Origin: Bacillus sp. ISL-55
GTDB taxonomy: Bacteria > Bacillota > Bacilli > Bacillales > Cytobacillaceae
Length of the DNA stretch: 62,632 nucleotides
Assembly: GCF_018613155.1 (NCBI RefSeq)
Contig: NZ_JAGGQU010000052.1
Span: 1-62,632, forward strand
Direction: 5' to 3'
The position numbers were made by a program, and so were the translations under genes. Positions 24,829 through 35,613 of the stretch are shown here, one piece after another; the first letter of the stretch is position 1, and each line of letters starts with the position of its first letter. Under the pieces are notes generated by a model. The model saw only the letters and a program-made list of their open reading frames with translations. It was not told where the DNA came from and made no database searches.

Positions 24829-25837
24829 AATGGTGGTCGAAGGGAAATCGTTGTTGGAGCATGAAATGGAAGAAGCTGTACAGGAAATTTTTAACCAGGA
24901 TACAACAGATGCCGAAATAGCATCGTTTTTGACAGGACTCAAGTCAAAAGGAGAAACCGCCGAGGAAGTATCTGGGCTGGTTAAGGCAATCAGAAAACAT
25001 GCGCTGAATTTTACAAAAAATATACCGAATGTTCTGGATAATTGCGGAACAGGTGGAGATGGATCCAAAAGCTTCAACATTAGCACCACTTCTGCATTTG
25101 TCATTGCAGGGGCCGGTATTACAGTAGCAAAGCATGGGAACAGAAGCGTATCGAGCAAGACCGGGAGCGCGGATGTATTGGAGGCACTCGGTGTCAGCCT
25201 TGACTTCTCTCCAAAAGCAACAGAAGAAACTCTTGAGCAGAATGGGATTGCTTTCCTTTTTGCACCCCATGTCCACCCAAAATTGAAACAAATCATGAAG
25301 GTAAGAAGGGACCTGAAAATCCCTACAATCTTTAATTTAATCGGGCCGCTTACAAATCCAGTACAGCTTGATTACCAGCTGCTCGGGATCTACCGCAGGG
25401 ATATGCTCGATAAGTTTGCCCATGTGCTTTCGAACCTGAACAGGAAGCGGGCGATCGTCATTAACGGAGCTGGAGGAATGGATGAAGCATCTCTTGCTGG
25501 TGAAAACGAAATGGTCATCGTTTCAGAAGGAAAAATCAATCGTTTCAAACTTCAGCCAGAAGAAGTGAACTTGCCAGTTTACGATAACAGCAAGATCAGG
25601 GGTGGGGATGCACGAGATAATGCAGATATTTTACTCCAGGTCCTTCAAGGTAAAAAAGGCGCACACCGGGATACTGTGCTGCTGAATGCAGGTCTTGGAA
25701 TTTATACCGCCGGGAAGACAGAAACGATTCTTCAGGGAGTGAATCTCGCAGCGGAAAGCATTGATTCAGGCAGAGCATTGGCAAAACTTGAGAACTTAAT
25801 CAGCATCAGCAATCGAAACAAAAAGGCGGTAGGGTGA
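24812..25837 (+). CDS. trpD: Anthranilate phosphoribosyltransferase
   Basis: 341 residues; transfers phosphoribose from PRPP to anthranilate. The PRPP motif DNCGTGGDGSKSFNIST (about 72-88), KHGNRSVSSK and the NLIGPLTNP motif are intact. It begins inside trpG (17-base overlap) at ATG 24812 with GAGAGGGG upstream. Its length is typical for the family. Confidence 0.97.
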   Translation: MKHYLEMVVEGKSLLEHEMEEAVQEIFNQDTTDAEIASFLTGLKSKGETAEEVSGLVKAIRKHALNFTKNIPNVLDNCGTGGDGSKSFNISTTSAFVIAGAGITVAKHGNRSVSSKTGSADVLEALGVSLDFSPKATEETLEQNGIAFLFAPHVHPKLKQIMKVRRDLKIPTIFNLIGPLTNPVQLDYQLLGIYRRDMLDKFAHVLSNLNRKRAIVINGAGGMDEASLAGENEMVIVSEGKINRFKLQPEEVNLPVYDNSKIRGGDARDNADILLQVLQGKKGAHRDTVLLNAGLGIYTAGKTETILQGVNLAAESIDSGRALAKLENLISISNRNKKAVG

Positions 25838-25838
25838 G

Positions 25839-26633
25839 ATGGGGACAATACTTGATTCAATCATAGAAAGAAAAAAAGCGGAGGTGGAAGAGCTGAGGAA
25901 GTCAGCCAAGGATATATCTGAAATTTCCTCGAAGCCACGCTCTTTGCTAAAGGCCTTAAGAGAGGCAAATAATGTTGCCATCATTTCTGAATTTAAGAGA
26001 GCGTCACCTTCTAAAGGAGACATTAATCTTTCATTGGATCCTGCTCAGCAAGCCAAACTCTATGCGCGGGCAGGTGCATCGGCTATATCGGTGTTAACGG
26101 ATGAAAAAGGTTTTAAAGGAACCTTCACTGATTTGAAAAAGGTCAGAGAAGCAGTAGACCTTCCAATTCTTTGCAAGGATTTTATCGTTGATCAAATTCA
26201 AATAGACATGGCCCGTTCTGCAGGAGCGGATGTCATTTTGCTTATTGCCTCCGCATTGTCTCTAGAGAAATTGGCAGAGCTTTACGATTATGCTTCAGAA
26301 AAAGGGCTTGAGTGCCTCGTTGAAATCCATGACGAAACAGATCTGGAAAAAGCTCTCTATATAAAAGCTCAAATCATCGGAATCAATAATCGCGATTTAA
26401 AATCATTCGAGGTCAATCTCATAAACACCGAGAAGCTAGGACCGCTTATAAAAAAGGCAGGAGCGTTTCTGATCAGTGAAAGCGGGATGAAATCAAGAGA
26501 CGACATCGTCCGTGCAGCAGCAGCTGGCGCAGACGGAGTCCTGATAGGGGAAACATTCATGACTTCCGCTGATCTGATTGAAACCTTTCATGCATTCACT
26601 GTTCCAGTAGTGAGGGATTCTCATGAAGGTTAA
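25839..26633 (+). CDS. trpC: Indole-3-glycerol phosphate synthase
   Basis: 264-residue TIM barrel that closes the indole ring. The N-terminal helix IIERKKAEVEEL, SEFKRASPSKG with the catalytic Lys/Glu, LCKDFIVD and SESGMKSRDDI are all present. It starts one base after the trpD stop codon (AGGGTGAG site). It overlaps trpF by 11 bases. Confidence 0.97.
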   Translation: MGTILDSIIERKKAEVEELRKSAKDISEISSKPRSLLKALREANNVAIISEFKRASPSKGDINLSLDPAQQAKLYARAGASAISVLTDEKGFKGTFTDLKKVREAVDLPILCKDFIVDQIQIDMARSAGADVILLIASALSLEKLAELYDYASEKGLECLVEIHDETDLEKALYIKAQIIGINNRDLKSFEVNLINTEKLGPLIKKAGAFLISESGMKSRDDIVRAAAAGADGVLIGETFMTSADLIETFHAFTVPVVRDSHEG

Positions 26634-27240
26634 AATTTGCGGAATAAGAACAATCGAGGCAGCACAGCATGCGGTTCAATGCGGGACTAATGCTTTGGGT
26701 TTCGTTTTTGCAGCCAGCAAAAGAAAAATAACAGCTTTAGAGGCAAAGAAAATCATTGAAGCTTTACCGGAACATGTCTGGAAGGCAGGGGTTTTTGTGA
26801 ACGAAGATGCTGCAACAATAAAGAAAATCGCCGAAACTGCCGGCCTTACACATATTCAGCTTCATGGTGATGAGAATCCTGATGACTATCGATCAACTGG
26901 CCTGCCATTAATCAAGGCTGTTTCCGTTAAGTCACCGGAGGACCTCGAAAAAATTGATACTATAAGAGCTGATTATATTCTCCTGGACAGTCCTCCAGAA
27001 GAATATCGGGGAGGAAACGGTTCACGTTTTGAGTGGGATCTGGCAAAAGCAATCGGAAAGTCAAAGGGCAACATCATTTTGGCGGGTGGATTGGACCCTG
27101 GGAATATCAGCGAAGCAATCGCGAAGGTCAATCCCTTTATGGTTGATGTCAGCAGCGGTGTCGAAACAAACGGAGAAAAAGATTTAGCTAAAATAAATGA
27201 TTTTATAAATAATGCAAAAAAAGAGAGGGAGGAAGTTTGA
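26623..27240 (+). CDS. trpF: Phosphoribosylanthranilate isomerase
   Basis: 205-residue TIM barrel, Amadori rearrangement of PRA to CdRP. It has the N-terminal VKICGIRT with catalytic Cys7, ALGFVFA, and LAGGLDPGNI followed by VDVSSGVE at the phosphate site. It overlaps trpC and abuts trpB, whose ATG follows the stop codon directly. Confidence 0.96.
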   Translation: MKVKICGIRTIEAAQHAVQCGTNALGFVFAASKRKITALEAKKIIEALPEHVWKAGVFVNEDAATIKKIAETAGLTHIQLHGDENPDDYRSTGLPLIKAVSVKSPEDLEKIDTIRADYILLDSPPEEYRGGNGSRFEWDLAKAIGKSKGNIILAGGLDPGNISEAIAKVNPFMVDVSSGVETNGEKDLAKINDFINNAKKEREEV

Positions 27241-28446
27241 ATGATTACAAATACTTATAATTTGCCCGACGAAAAAGGCCATTTTGGAAATTATGGCGGA
27301 AGGTTTGTACCCGAAACGCTGATGCATGCTGTTCTTGAATTGGAGAAGGAATACAACAGAGCTTTGGCAGACGAGGAGTTCCATGTCGACTTGCAAAAAT
27401 TAATGAAGGATTATGTTGGGAGGGAAACGCCATTATACCTGGCTGGTAATCTAACAGAGCATGCTGGTGGAGCAAAAATATACCTAAAGCGAGAGGACCT
27501 CAACCATACAGGTGCACATAAAATAAACAATACAGTCGGGCAGGCCTTGCTGGCAGTAAGGATGGGCAAGCGAAAGATTGTTGCTGAAACAGGGGCGGGA
27601 CAGCATGGAGTTGCTACTGCAACAGTCTGTGCCTTGCTCAATTTGGAATGTGTGATTTTCATGGGGAAAGAGGATATCAGACGCCAGCAATTAAATGTTT
27701 TCAGAATGGAACTTCTTGGAGCAAAGGTCATCAGTGTAGATGCAGGCAGCGGTACATTGAAGGATGCGGTCAATGAAGCTCTCCGCTACTGGGTGACACA
27801 CGTGCGCGATACTCACTATATCCTTGGATCAGTAATGGGTCCGCACCCGTTCCCAAAAATGGTCCGTGACTTTCAAAGTGTCATCGGCAAAGAAACGAAA
27901 CAGCAATTTTTCGAAAAAGAAGGGAAGCTTCCTGATGCACTAGTTGCTTGTATTGGCGGCGGCAGCAATTCGATTGGCTTATTCTATCCATTCATTGATG
28001 ATAAAAGCGTGTCGATTTATGGAGTAGAAGCTGCTGGTCTCGGCCTGGCAACTGACAAACATGCCGCATCACTATCTAAAGGGAAACCAGGTGTCCTTCA
28101 CGGTGCGATGATGTACCTTCTTCAGGATGAAGACGGACAAATTCAGGAGGCGCACTCGATATCGGCTGGACTGGACTACCCTGGCATCGGCCCTGAACAC
28201 AGCTATCTGCATGATATTAATAGAATCACATATGAATCGGTAACGGATGATGAAGCACTTCAAGCATTTCAACTGCTTTCAAAGTTAGAGGGAATCATCC
28301 CTGCTTTGGAAAGTGCACATGCCATTGCGTACGCAGTCAAGCTAGCTGCTGGGATGAGCAAAGATGAGAGTATCGTTGTCTGTTTATCTGGCCGTGGTGA
28401 TAAGGATGTGCAGGCAATTAAGGACAGGATAGGAGGAATGGAATGA
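27241..28446 (+). CDS. trpB: Tryptophan synthase beta chain
   Basis: 401 residues, PLP enzyme joining indole and serine. The PLP lysine is in [14 protein letters not shown] (about residue 92), with ETGAGQHG, the GGGSNSIG phosphate loop and the LSGRGDKD end. The AGAGAGGGAGGAAGTTTG site lies within the trpF end. It overlaps trpA by four bases, as expected for an alpha2beta2 complex. Confidence 0.98.
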   Translation: MITNTYNLPDEKGHFGNYGGRFVPETLMHAVLELEKEYNRALADEEFHVDLQKLMKDYVGRETPLYLAGNLTEHAGGAKIYLKREDLNHTGAHKINNTVGQALLAVRMGKRKIVAETGAGQHGVATATVCALLNLECVIFMGKEDIRRQQLNVFRMELLGAKVISVDAGSGTLKDAVNEALRYWVTHVRDTHYILGSVMGPHPFPKMVRDFQSVIGKETKQQFFEKEGKLPDALVACIGGGSNSIGLFYPFIDDKSVSIYGVEAAGLGLATDKHAASLSKGKPGVLHGAMMYLLQDEDGQIQEAHSISAGLDYPGIGPEHSYLHDINRITYESVTDDEALQAFQLLSKLEGIIPALESAHAIAYAVKLAAGMSKDESIVVCLSGRGDKDVQAIKDRIGGME

Positions 28447-29216
28447 TGGATAGAATTCAAAAGGCTCTGACTGAAAAAGGAAAAAAGGCTTTTGTTCCAT
28501 ATATAATGGCTGGAGATGGAGGGCTCGAAACCCTAAAAGAAAAGCTGCTATTTTTACAAGAATGTGGTGCAGATGCCGTAGAAATTGGTATCCCATTTTC
28601 TGATCCCGTTGCAGATGGGCCTACAATCCAGGAAGCTGGTATCCGGGCGCTTAGCAGAGGAACTACGTTGAGAAAGGTGCTGGAGAAGGTTCAAACTTTC
28701 AAAACTGAAATCTCAATCCCTCTTATTCTAATGACCTATTTGAACCCCCTTGTGGCATATGGGCTCGAGAAGTTTGCCGAGGATGCTGAAACGGCAGGAA
28801 TATCAGGCTGCATTATCCCTGACCTGCCTATTGAGGAGGAAGATTTCATTCTACCGTCGCTTAAGGAGCATGAAATCTCTTTAATCCGGTTAGTGACGCT
28901 CACAACTCCAGTTGAGAGAATAAAAGAAATCGGCTCCAAGGCCACAGGATTCATTTATGCTGTTACCGTAACTGGTATCACTGGTGCAAGAAACAACTTC
29001 AGCGGGGATTTGACTAATTTCCTCAATATGGTAAAAAGTAACAGCTCTGTCCCTGTGCTGGCAGGGTTCGGAGTTTCAAACGCTGATCAAGTAAGAGAAG
29101 TGTGCAAGCATTGTGATGGTGTCATAGTTGGGAGTAAAATTATTGATTTATTCGAACAAGAAGATCTGGATGGAATAAGACAGCTTGTGGGAACTGCTGT
29201 AGAGGTTAGGGTATGA
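28443..29216 (+). CDS. trpA: Tryptophan synthase alpha chain
   Basis: 257-residue TIM barrel that cleaves indole glycerol phosphate and channels indole to TrpB. It has VPYIMAGD, the catalytic Glu in [23 protein letters not shown] and [13 protein letters not shown]. It is the last gene of the operon, followed by a terminator at 29263-29300 shared with the convergent methyltransferase gene. Confidence 0.98.
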   Translation: MMDRIQKALTEKGKKAFVPYIMAGDGGLETLKEKLLFLQECGADAVEIGIPFSDPVADGPTIQEAGIRALSRGTTLRKVLEKVQTFKTEISIPLILMTYLNPLVAYGLEKFAEDAETAGISGCIIPDLPIEEEDFILPSLKEHEISLIRLVTLTTPVERIKEIGSKATGFIYAVTVTGITGARNNFSGDLTNFLNMVKSNSSVPVLAGFGVSNADQVREVCKHCDGVIVGSKIIDLFEQEDLDGIRQLVGTAVEVRV

Positions 29217-29262
29217 CTTTATTAGAATGGATGAAAAACACCAACCAGTAGCAAACGAAAAT

Positions 29263-29300
29263 AGCCGCTGCATATCAAGCAGCGGTTACTTCTTTTCTGC
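29263..29300. terminator. Bidirectional terminator after trpA
   Basis: An AGCCGCTGC/GCAGCGGTT stem between convergent genes. Confidence 0.8.
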
Positions 29301-29894
29301 GGTTACACAAACCGTCAAAACTGGTCTTACCTGCAGATAAGAGATCTCCGGGTCTTTGAAACCGGCACTAAGCAAATCTTTTTTCATTCGTTCTCCCAGT
29401 TGTTTTGTAGTTTGAGCCGTCGACCCATCTTCGCGAGGCTGGACAGTAAGGACGATTCTCCCACCTGGTTTCAACAATCGATGCAAGTGATTTAAGGAAG
29501 TCAGCGGCTTCTCCCAAAGTGGGTAATTGTTAACAGAAATGATTTTATTATAGGAATGTTCGGGCTGGAAGTTGGCGACATCCCCAGTAGTTAGTTGTAC
29601 TTTACCTTGTTCAATCCAATCTTTATTTCTCTTTTCCGCCTCGTTTTTCATTTTGGCAGATAGATCTATTCCGTCGACTTCTATTCCGCGGTAATTGGAC
29701 ATTAAAGTCTTAATTCCATATCCAGGCCCAAATCCAATTTCTAAAATACGGTCATATTTATGGACTTGAAGCTTTTGTATGCTCCACTTATTAATTTTCC
29801 GGTTCTCAAAATACATGATCGTCCCTGCTAGCTTTCCTAGAATTCCTTTTGGTTGCTCGAACTGCTTCGCCATTGAATCTATCATTTTAGTCAC
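29286..29894 (-). CDS. Class I SAM-dependent methyltransferase
   Basis: A 202-residue Rossmann methyltransferase. SAM motif I is ILEIGFGPGYG (about 49-59), the acidic residue follows in EVDGIDLS, and motif IV is ISVNNYPLW. Such Bacillus proteins act on small molecules, but the substrate is not known. It is monocistronic. The upstream 370 bases (29895-30273) are gene-free and hold its promoter and that of the next gene. Confidence 0.85.
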   Translation of the reverse strand: MTKMIDSMAKQFEQPKGILGKLAGTIMYFENRKINKWSIQKLQVHKYDRILEIGFGPGYGIKTLMSNYRGIEVDGIDLSAKMKNEAEKRNKDWIEQGKVQLTTGDVANFQPEHSYNKIISVNNYPLWEKPLTSLNHLHRLLKPGGRIVLTVQPREDGSTAQTTKQLGERMKKDLLSAGFKDPEISYLQVRPVLTVCVTAEKK

Positions 29895-30273
29895 TCCTGA
29901 TTTGATTATCCAATATTTGAACTGTTTTTCTCTTTTATACCAGTTTTCCTTTATTATTAAACTTAATGACGTCCATTAACCTATAATTGGAACCTTTTTG
30001 AGAGATGACTAGGAAATAGATTGATTAAAGACAGTCTATTCTGAAAATTATTTCTCGGGAAAGCGCAGAAAAAGACAGGATCCTACATTAAGACGATGAT
30101 TGATGAAGAATAATGACTGAATTTGTCGTATGCAAAATCGATTTTTTTTAAAAAAGCGTGCGATTTGTTACAGTACAATACAATATTTGTTGTTTATACT
30201 TTACTTAAAGTTTTCCATGGATGAAGCCGAAAAGGACGAAATATATAGTTTCTTATAAAGGACGTTGGACGAG
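29895..30273. other. Divergent intergenic region
   Basis: No credible gene. Near 30195-30207 TTTATACTTTACTT is a plausible -10 region for the rightward gene. AAAATCGATTTTTT followed by AAAAAAGC around 30136-30160 is a weak stem. Nothing further is supported. Confidence 0.4.
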
Positions 30274-30852
30274 ATGAAAATGTACGAAGCTCTTCTCGAT
30301 ATTTTAGAAAAAAAAGGAAATGCCACGATTCCAGTGATCTGCATGGAAATGAGTGAACAAGACCCTGGCATTGTTAGTGATAGGCAGGGTATGGTTGAAC
30401 CTTCATATATAAAAACACTTGTCAGCAGCAATAAAGAATTATTCCTTGTGAAAGATGATATCGTATCAATTAGGCCTGATAGAGAACCCGTTCTAATGAC
30501 TGTCGTGCTGCACGGATATCCTGGTCCTGAAATGAGGGTTAGGATCGATTTTAAAAGGAATACTTTTACCTACTTTGAATGGCATCTCGACTCCAAATCT
30601 TCCGGGCCGCTGAAGGTAGGCACCTTTGGCAGCGTAGAGGATTTCAAGAAGAAATTGTATCCCTTGAGATTGTGGGATTGGGAAGAAGATTACCAAACAG
30701 AAGGTATTGTTGTAGACGGTACCAGCTGGTCAGTAAAATTAAAAACAAAAGGAAAGACCTATGAAAGCAGAGGCCTTGATTCCTTTCCGGATCAGTGGAA
30801 GGAATTCTGCCAGTCAGTCAGTATACTTGTCGGCAAAAACTTTTACTGTTAA
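30274..30852 (+). CDS. Hypothetical protein with winged-helix-like N-terminus
   Basis: A 192-residue soluble protein. Residues 1-70 (ALLDILEKKGNATIPVICMEM, then SYIKTLVSSNKELFLVKDDIVSIRP) look like a small HARE/winged-helix fold. The C-terminal part has many aromatic residues (YFEWHLDS, LRLWDWEEDY, DGTSWSVKLK) and reads as a beta-rich domain I do not recognise. I use ATG 30274, with AAAGGACG upstream. It ends at a terminator and stands alone before mnmH. Confidence 0.7.
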   Translation: MKMYEALLDILEKKGNATIPVICMEMSEQDPGIVSDRQGMVEPSYIKTLVSSNKELFLVKDDIVSIRPDREPVLMTVVLHGYPGPEMRVRIDFKRNTFTYFEWHLDSKSSGPLKVGTFGSVEDFKKKLYPLRLWDWEEDYQTEGIVVDGTSWSVKLKTKGKTYESRGLDSFPDQWKEFCQSVSILVGKNFYC

Positions 30853-30878
30853 CCGCGGAGATTCTGCGGTTTTTTTCT
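30850..30878 (+). terminator. Terminator
   Basis: AACCGC/GCGGTT followed by T7. Confidence 0.85.
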
Positions 30879-30994
30879 ATTTAAAATTTGAAAGGATTGT
30901 TTGATTTAAGGTTATAATGGTGAAAACTCTGCTAGTTTTAGGTACAATAGATAGATGTAGGTTTAAACATACGACCATGGAGGTCAATCGGATA

Positions 30995-32053
30995 ATGAAA
31001 GACATATCAGTACAAGAATTAGTCAACTCAAAGGAATATATACCAGTCGATGTCAGGGCGCCGATCGAGCATCGTGAATCGGCAATACCTGGGTCGGTCA
31101 ATATACCATTATTCACTGATGAGGAAAGACAAGAGATAGGGACGCTTTATAAGCAATCAGGTGAAGAAGCTGCCAAATGGCGAGCTATGGAGATTGTTTC
31201 TCCAAAGCTGCCACATTTGCTTGGTGAAATAAAGGACCTTAAGAAGACAGGTGCTGAGCCTGTGATTCATTGTTGGAGAGGCGGGATGAGGAGCAAATCT
31301 GTTGCATCCTTCCTTGGATACGCAGGATTGCCGGCTCTGCGCCTGGAGGGTGGTTACCGGGCATACAGGGAATATATTTTGGAAAGAATTCCTCAACTTT
31401 TGCCAGGTAAGGCCATCGTCCTGCATGGGATGACAGGAACTGGAAAAACCGACATTTTGCATGCTCTCCAGGAACAGGGATATCCTGTTGTTGATCTTGA
31501 AAAAATGGCAAACCATAGAGGATCCATTTTTGGCATGATTGGCATGGGAGAGGCACACAATCAAAAAACATTTGATGCATTGTTATTTGAAAGGCTGAAT
31601 GAAATTAAAGGCTCTGCCTACTTTATTATTGAAGCGGAGAGCAAAAGAATTGGGCGTGCAGCTCAGCCGGAGGAAATGCTCGAGAAAAAGGTGAACGGAA
31701 TTCATTACATGGTCAAAAGCTCAATACCTAAAAGAGTACAACGGATATACAATGAATATGTTCAGCCTTTCCTCGGAGAAGCCTGGTTTGAAGAGGAAGT
31801 CAGGGAGAAGGTATCGAAATTAATCAAACGAATCAACCATGAAGTTTCTCCATCCCTTGCCATGGCCATGGAAGAAAAAAACTATAAAGAATTAATCGAG
31901 ATTTTACTCGTCCATTATTATGACCCTCGCTACAACCATGCACTTCTGGAATATAATGGACCTTTTAAGGAAATCGATGCAGATGACCCGGAGGTTATAG
32001 AGAATATTGTAAAAGAAATACAGAAGACATTTTCTGATTCAACAGCGGTTTAA
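30995..32053 (+). CDS. mnmH: tRNA 2-selenouridine synthase
   Basis: 352 residues; replaces sulfur by selenium (through a geranylated intermediate) at the wobble 2-thiouridine of some tRNAs. The N-terminal rhodanese domain has the catalytic Cys93 in HCWRGGMRSKS; the P-loop GMTGTGKT at 145-152 starts the second domain. ATG 30995 follows TGGAGGTC; a longer open frame upstream lacks a site. No selD gene lies nearby, although selenophosphate is needed, so it must be encoded elsewhere or the enzyme must act differently. A strong terminator follows. Confidence 0.92.
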   Translation: MKDISVQELVNSKEYIPVDVRAPIEHRESAIPGSVNIPLFTDEERQEIGTLYKQSGEEAAKWRAMEIVSPKLPHLLGEIKDLKKTGAEPVIHCWRGGMRSKSVASFLGYAGLPALRLEGGYRAYREYILERIPQLLPGKAIVLHGMTGTGKTDILHALQEQGYPVVDLEKMANHRGSIFGMIGMGEAHNQKTFDALLFERLNEIKGSAYFIIEAESKRIGRAAQPEEMLEKKVNGIHYMVKSSIPKRVQRIYNEYVQPFLGEAWFEEEVREKVSKLIKRINHEVSPSLAMAMEEKNYKELIEILLVHYYDPRYNHALLEYNGPFKEIDADDPEVIENIVKEIQKTFSDSTAV

Positions 32054-32075
32054 AATAATTGAAAAAAGGTAATTA

Positions 32076-32115
32076 AAGAAGGAAAGCAGGTAGATGCTTT
32101 CCTTCTTCTTTTTTG
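32076..32115 (+). terminator. Terminator after mnmH
   Basis: A 13-bp stem, AAGAAGGAAAGCA/TGCTTTCCTTCTT, followed by T6. Confidence 0.9.
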
Positions 32116-32244
32116 CTCTTGTCCTGGAAGTTCTAAATTTGAATTTATTTAACAGATTGAGATTAAATTATGATTTTTGTCACGTAAAATTTCTGAATAT
32201 TTGATATATAATTAAATGAGAACCATTTAACAGGAGGATTAAAT

Positions 32245-32481
32245 ATGCGCGAATCGAAAAATTGCCACCACCGTTTTTCAATGCACGAGGAGAATGCGGG
32301 ATTTAGAACGAATGATGGTGTAGACATTTTTACAGCTGGAGCAAGATTTCAAAAGTGTATCACATGCGGGCATATTGAATTGCCTGTAGAACAAAGTGAA
32401 ATGATTGAGCCTAGTCAGATTGAAAAAAGAAATAACCTTTTTGCACCAAAAAATATGTATGCAACTTTAATGAGTTTATAG
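32245..32481 (+). CDS. Small hypothetical protein with CxxCGH motif
   Basis: A 78-residue soluble protein. It has NCHHRF near the N-terminus and CITCGHIELP at 38-47, a possible one-and-a-half zinc knuckle. I do not recognise it. The start is well defined by AACAGGAGGATTAAAT, and it has its own terminator at 32503-32527, so it is a real single gene. AAATGAGAACCATTTAA precedes it. Confidence 0.75.
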   Translation: MRESKNCHHRFSMHEENAGFRTNDGVDIFTAGARFQKCITCGHIELPVEQSEMIEPSQIEKRNNLFAPKNMYATLMSL

Positions 32482-32502
32482 ATAGGATAAGCAACAAATC
32501 TA

Positions 32503-32528
32503 AAAGCCGGTCTAACCGGTTTTTTTGT
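32503..32528 (+). terminator. Terminator
   Basis: AGCCGGT/ACCGGT followed by T8. Confidence 0.85.
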
Positions 32529-32642
32529 TGTTCTTTTTTAATAGGAATAGTTTTACTGCGATAATAAAAGCATGTTATTGAATTAACACTATATTGATAG
32601 TCAAAACCTTTGGTTAAAAGAAAATATCATGTTAGAATATTA

Positions 32643-32657
32643 ATGTAAACGGTTGAT
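32643..32657 (+). promoter_or_regulatory. Possible cre site upstream of odhA
   Basis: ATGTAAACGGTTGAT matches the CcpA consensus WTGNAANCGNWNNCW except at the conserved C near the end. Catabolite repression of odhAB would be expected. Confidence 0.35.
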
Positions 32658-32757
32658 ATCTGAATAATAATATTATTCTTTGAAATTACAGTTAAAAAAG
32701 AGCACTACAGGGTAACAGATAATTAGTGAATATTAGAAATGGCAAGGGGGTTTTTTT

Positions 32758-35613
32758 GTGAAAAAGCCAGTGTCGGGAAACAGGGTTATATGGCCGGGTT
32801 TTCATGGACCTAACCAGGGATATGTCGAAGAATTATATGAAATGTTCCTACAAGATCCGGATTCCGTTGATGCAGATATCAGGGAATATTTTGAAAAAAA
32901 TTCTAATCTACAATCTTCATCTTCATATGAAAGTAATCAAGTAATTCCTGCAGTAAAGGCAGCAGGATCTCCGGCAAAAATTGCAGCTGCATTAAGATAT
33001 GCTGATTATATCCGTTCTTATGGCCACTTATCTGCCAATATTTATCCATTACAGTTTGGAAGCAAAGATCCGCAACTTGAAGATTATGAGAAATGGGGAT
33101 TGACTGAAGCTGACTTGATGGATATGCCAGTGGAGATCGTATGCCCTAGTGCTCCTTCTTCCATTAGAAATGGCAAAGAGGCCTTTCAATTTCTTCAAAA
33201 GGTTTACTCCGATACGATTGCGTACGAATTTGAACATGTAAATGAAATGGCTGAAAAAGAGTGGCTTAGGCAGAAGGTTGAGTCTGGCGCACTAATTCCT
33301 AAAATTAATAAAGATAGAAAAACCAGTTTATACGAACGCCTTACAGAGGTCGAGAATTTCGAAAAGTATTTGCACCGGACCTTTGTAGGACAAAAGAGGT
33401 TTTCAATCGAAGGACTGGATTCAATGGTTCCGCTTCTTGATGAGGTCATTAGTGGAGCAGTCAATAATGGTGTTGAAACAATCAATATTGGCATGGCCCA
33501 TAGAGGAAGGCTTAATGTCCTTGCCCATGTTTTAGGTAAACCATATGAAATGATTTTTGCTGAATTCCAGCATGCCCCAAATAAAGAGCTTGTTCCATCA
33601 GAAGGTTCGATTGGAATTAATTTCGGCTGGACTGGCGATGTGAAATATCACCTTGGACTTGACCGGAAAATCAAGTCGGATACTACTGCCAATGCGAGAC
33701 TGACATTGGCTAATAACCCAAGCCACCTTGAGTTTGCAGGTGCAGTGGTTGAAGGTTTTACTCGTGCTGCGCAGGATGACAGGGATGAACCGGGTTATGC
33801 GAAATATGATCCTGTGAAAGCAATGGCTATCCTGATCCATGGTGATGCCGCATTCCCGGGGCAGGGTATTGTGGCTGAAACTCTGAACCTAAGCCGTTTG
33901 CACGGATATAAAACTGGCGGAACGATTCATGTTATTGCCAATAACACGATTGGATTCACAACCGAATCAATGGATTCTCGATCCACACGTTATGCCAGTG
34001 ACCTGGCGAAGGGATATGAAATACCGATCGTCCATGTCAATGCAGATGATCCGGAGGCATGCTTGATGGCAGCCAGGCTGGCATTTGAGTACAGAAGGAA
34101 TTTCGGAAAAGATTTTTTGATTGACCTGATTGGGTATCGACGATTTGGCCATAACGAAATGGATGAGCCAATGACAACAAATCCTGAAATGTATGTGCTC
34201 GTCCACAAACATCCGACAGTGAAGAAAATCTATGGTGATAAACTTATAGACCAAGGATCTATGTCAGAAGAGACAAGAACCGAAATTGAGCAGAAAGTAT
34301 CGGGCAGGCTGACAGAAGCATACGAAAAAGTCCCGAAAAAAGAGAAGGAAGTAACGAACGAACCAGATATCCCGGATGTAGTGGAAATGGGAATACCACA
34401 GATAGAAACTGGCGTGCCAATCGACGTACTAAGAAAAATAAATAGTGATCTCCTTAATTGGCCTGAAGGTTTCAATGTCTTCAATAAATTAGAGAAAATC
34501 CTTCAAAGAAGAAAGGATGCATTTTCTGACAACGGTAAAATAGATTGGGGTCTGGCAGAAACTTTGGCGTTTGCTTCAATAATAAAAGATGGAACACCAG
34601 TCAGACTTACTGGACAGGATTCTGAGAGAGGAACCTTTGCCCAGAGGAACCTTGTCTTGCATGACAGCGAAACTGGCGAGCAATTTTCACCGCTCCATGT
34701 TTTGCCCGGCGCAAGAGCATCCTTCTCCATTCATAACAGTCCGCTATCTGAAGCAGCTGTAGTGGGCTTTGAATATGGGTATAACGTATTCGCCCCAGAA
34801 ACTTTAGTCCTTTGGGAAGCACAATATGGTGATTTTTCTAATGCTGCCCAGGTACTGTTCGACCAGTTTGTGGCGGCTGGCAGAGCGAAGTGGGGACAAA
34901 AATCAGGTCTAGTCATGCTTCTGCCTCACGGATATGAAGGACAGGGACCAGAGCATTCCAGCGGAAGAGTTGAAAGGTTTTTAACACTAGCAGCTGAAAA
35001 TAACTGGACTGTTGCCAACCTTTCTTCTGCGGCTCAATATTTCCATATTCTACGCAGACAGGCTGCGATTTTAAAGCAGGAAGCTGTTCGTCCGCTGGTT
35101 TTGATGACACCTAAAAGTCTTTTGAGGAACCCTACGGTTGCTGCGGATCCGCGACAATTGGCAGAAGGTAGTTTCAAGCCGATCATCGAACAGCCAGGAC
35201 TTGGCAGCCAGCCAGAGAAAGTGGAGCGGGTGGTGTTGTGCACTGGAAAAGTGAGCATAGATATCGCTGAAAAGATCCAGCCGGAAGAGCATGGATGGCT
35301 GCATGTATTGAGAATCGAGGAAATCTATCCTTTCCCGCTTGAATTATTAAAAGAAAAGTTAGAACGTTATCCGAACTTAAAAGAAATTGTCTGGGTTCAG
35401 GAAGAACCTAAGAATATGGGAGCATGGACATTTGTTGAACCTAGAATCAATGAAGCAGCACCGAATGGACTGGAAGCTTCCTATATTGGTAGAAGAAGAC
35501 GTTCAAGTCCGGCAGAGGGAGATCCGAACATCCATAAGTTGGAGCAAGCAAGAATTGTAAATGATGCACTGACAAGGACAAATGGAGGAGGAAATGAAAA
35601 TGGCAGAGATTAA
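32758..35613 (+). CDS. odhA: 2-oxoglutarate dehydrogenase E1
   Basis: 951 residues, thiamine-diphosphate-dependent E1 of the TCA-cycle complex that decarboxylates 2-oxoglutarate. It has the N-terminal [18 protein letters not shown] subunit-binding segment, [11 protein letters not shown], the TPP motif [17 protein letters not shown] and GHNEMDEP. The start is GTG 32758, behind GCAAGGGGG. It overlaps odhB by 14 bases. Its length agrees with the Bacillus homologues. The E3 subunit is not here; in this group it is shared with pyruvate dehydrogenase. Confidence 0.98.
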   Translation: MKKPVSGNRVIWPGFHGPNQGYVEELYEMFLQDPDSVDADIREYFEKNSNLQSSSSYESNQVIPAVKAAGSPAKIAAALRYADYIRSYGHLSANIYPLQFGSKDPQLEDYEKWGLTEADLMDMPVEIVCPSAPSSIRNGKEAFQFLQKVYSDTIAYEFEHVNEMAEKEWLRQKVESGALIPKINKDRKTSLYERLTEVENFEKYLHRTFVGQKRFSIEGLDSMVPLLDEVISGAVNNGVETINIGMAHRGRLNVLAHVLGKPYEMIFAEFQHAPNKELVPSEGSIGINFGWTGDVKYHLGLDRKIKSDTTANARLTLANNPSHLEFAGAVVEGFTRAAQDDRDEPGYAKYDPVKAMAILIHGDAAFPGQGIVAETLNLSRLHGYKTGGTIHVIANNTIGFTTESMDSRSTRYASDLAKGYEIPIVHVNADDPEACLMAARLAFEYRRNFGKDFLIDLIGYRRFGHNEMDEPMTTNPEMYVLVHKHPTVKKIYGDKLIDQGSMSEETRTEIEQKVSGRLTEAYEKVPKKEKEVTNEPDIPDVVEMGIPQIETGVPIDVLRKINSDLLNWPEGFNVFNKLEKILQRRKDAFSDNGKIDWGLAETLAFASIIKDGTPVRLTGQDSERGTFAQRNLVLHDSETGEQFSPLHVLPGARASFSIHNSPLSEAAVVGFEYGYNVFAPETLVLWEAQYGDFSNAAQVLFDQFVAAGRAKWGQKSGLVMLLPHGYEGQGPEHSSGRVERFLTLAAENNWTVANLSSAAQYFHILRRQAAILKQEAVRPLVLMTPKSLLRNPTVAADPRQLAEGSFKPIIEQPGLGSQPEKVERVVLCTGKVSIDIAEKIQPEEHGWLHVLRIEEIYPFPLELLKEKLERYPNLKEIVWVQEEPKNMGAWTFVEPRINEAAPNGLEASYIGRRRRSSPAEGDPNIHKLEQARIVNDALTRTNGGGNENGRD

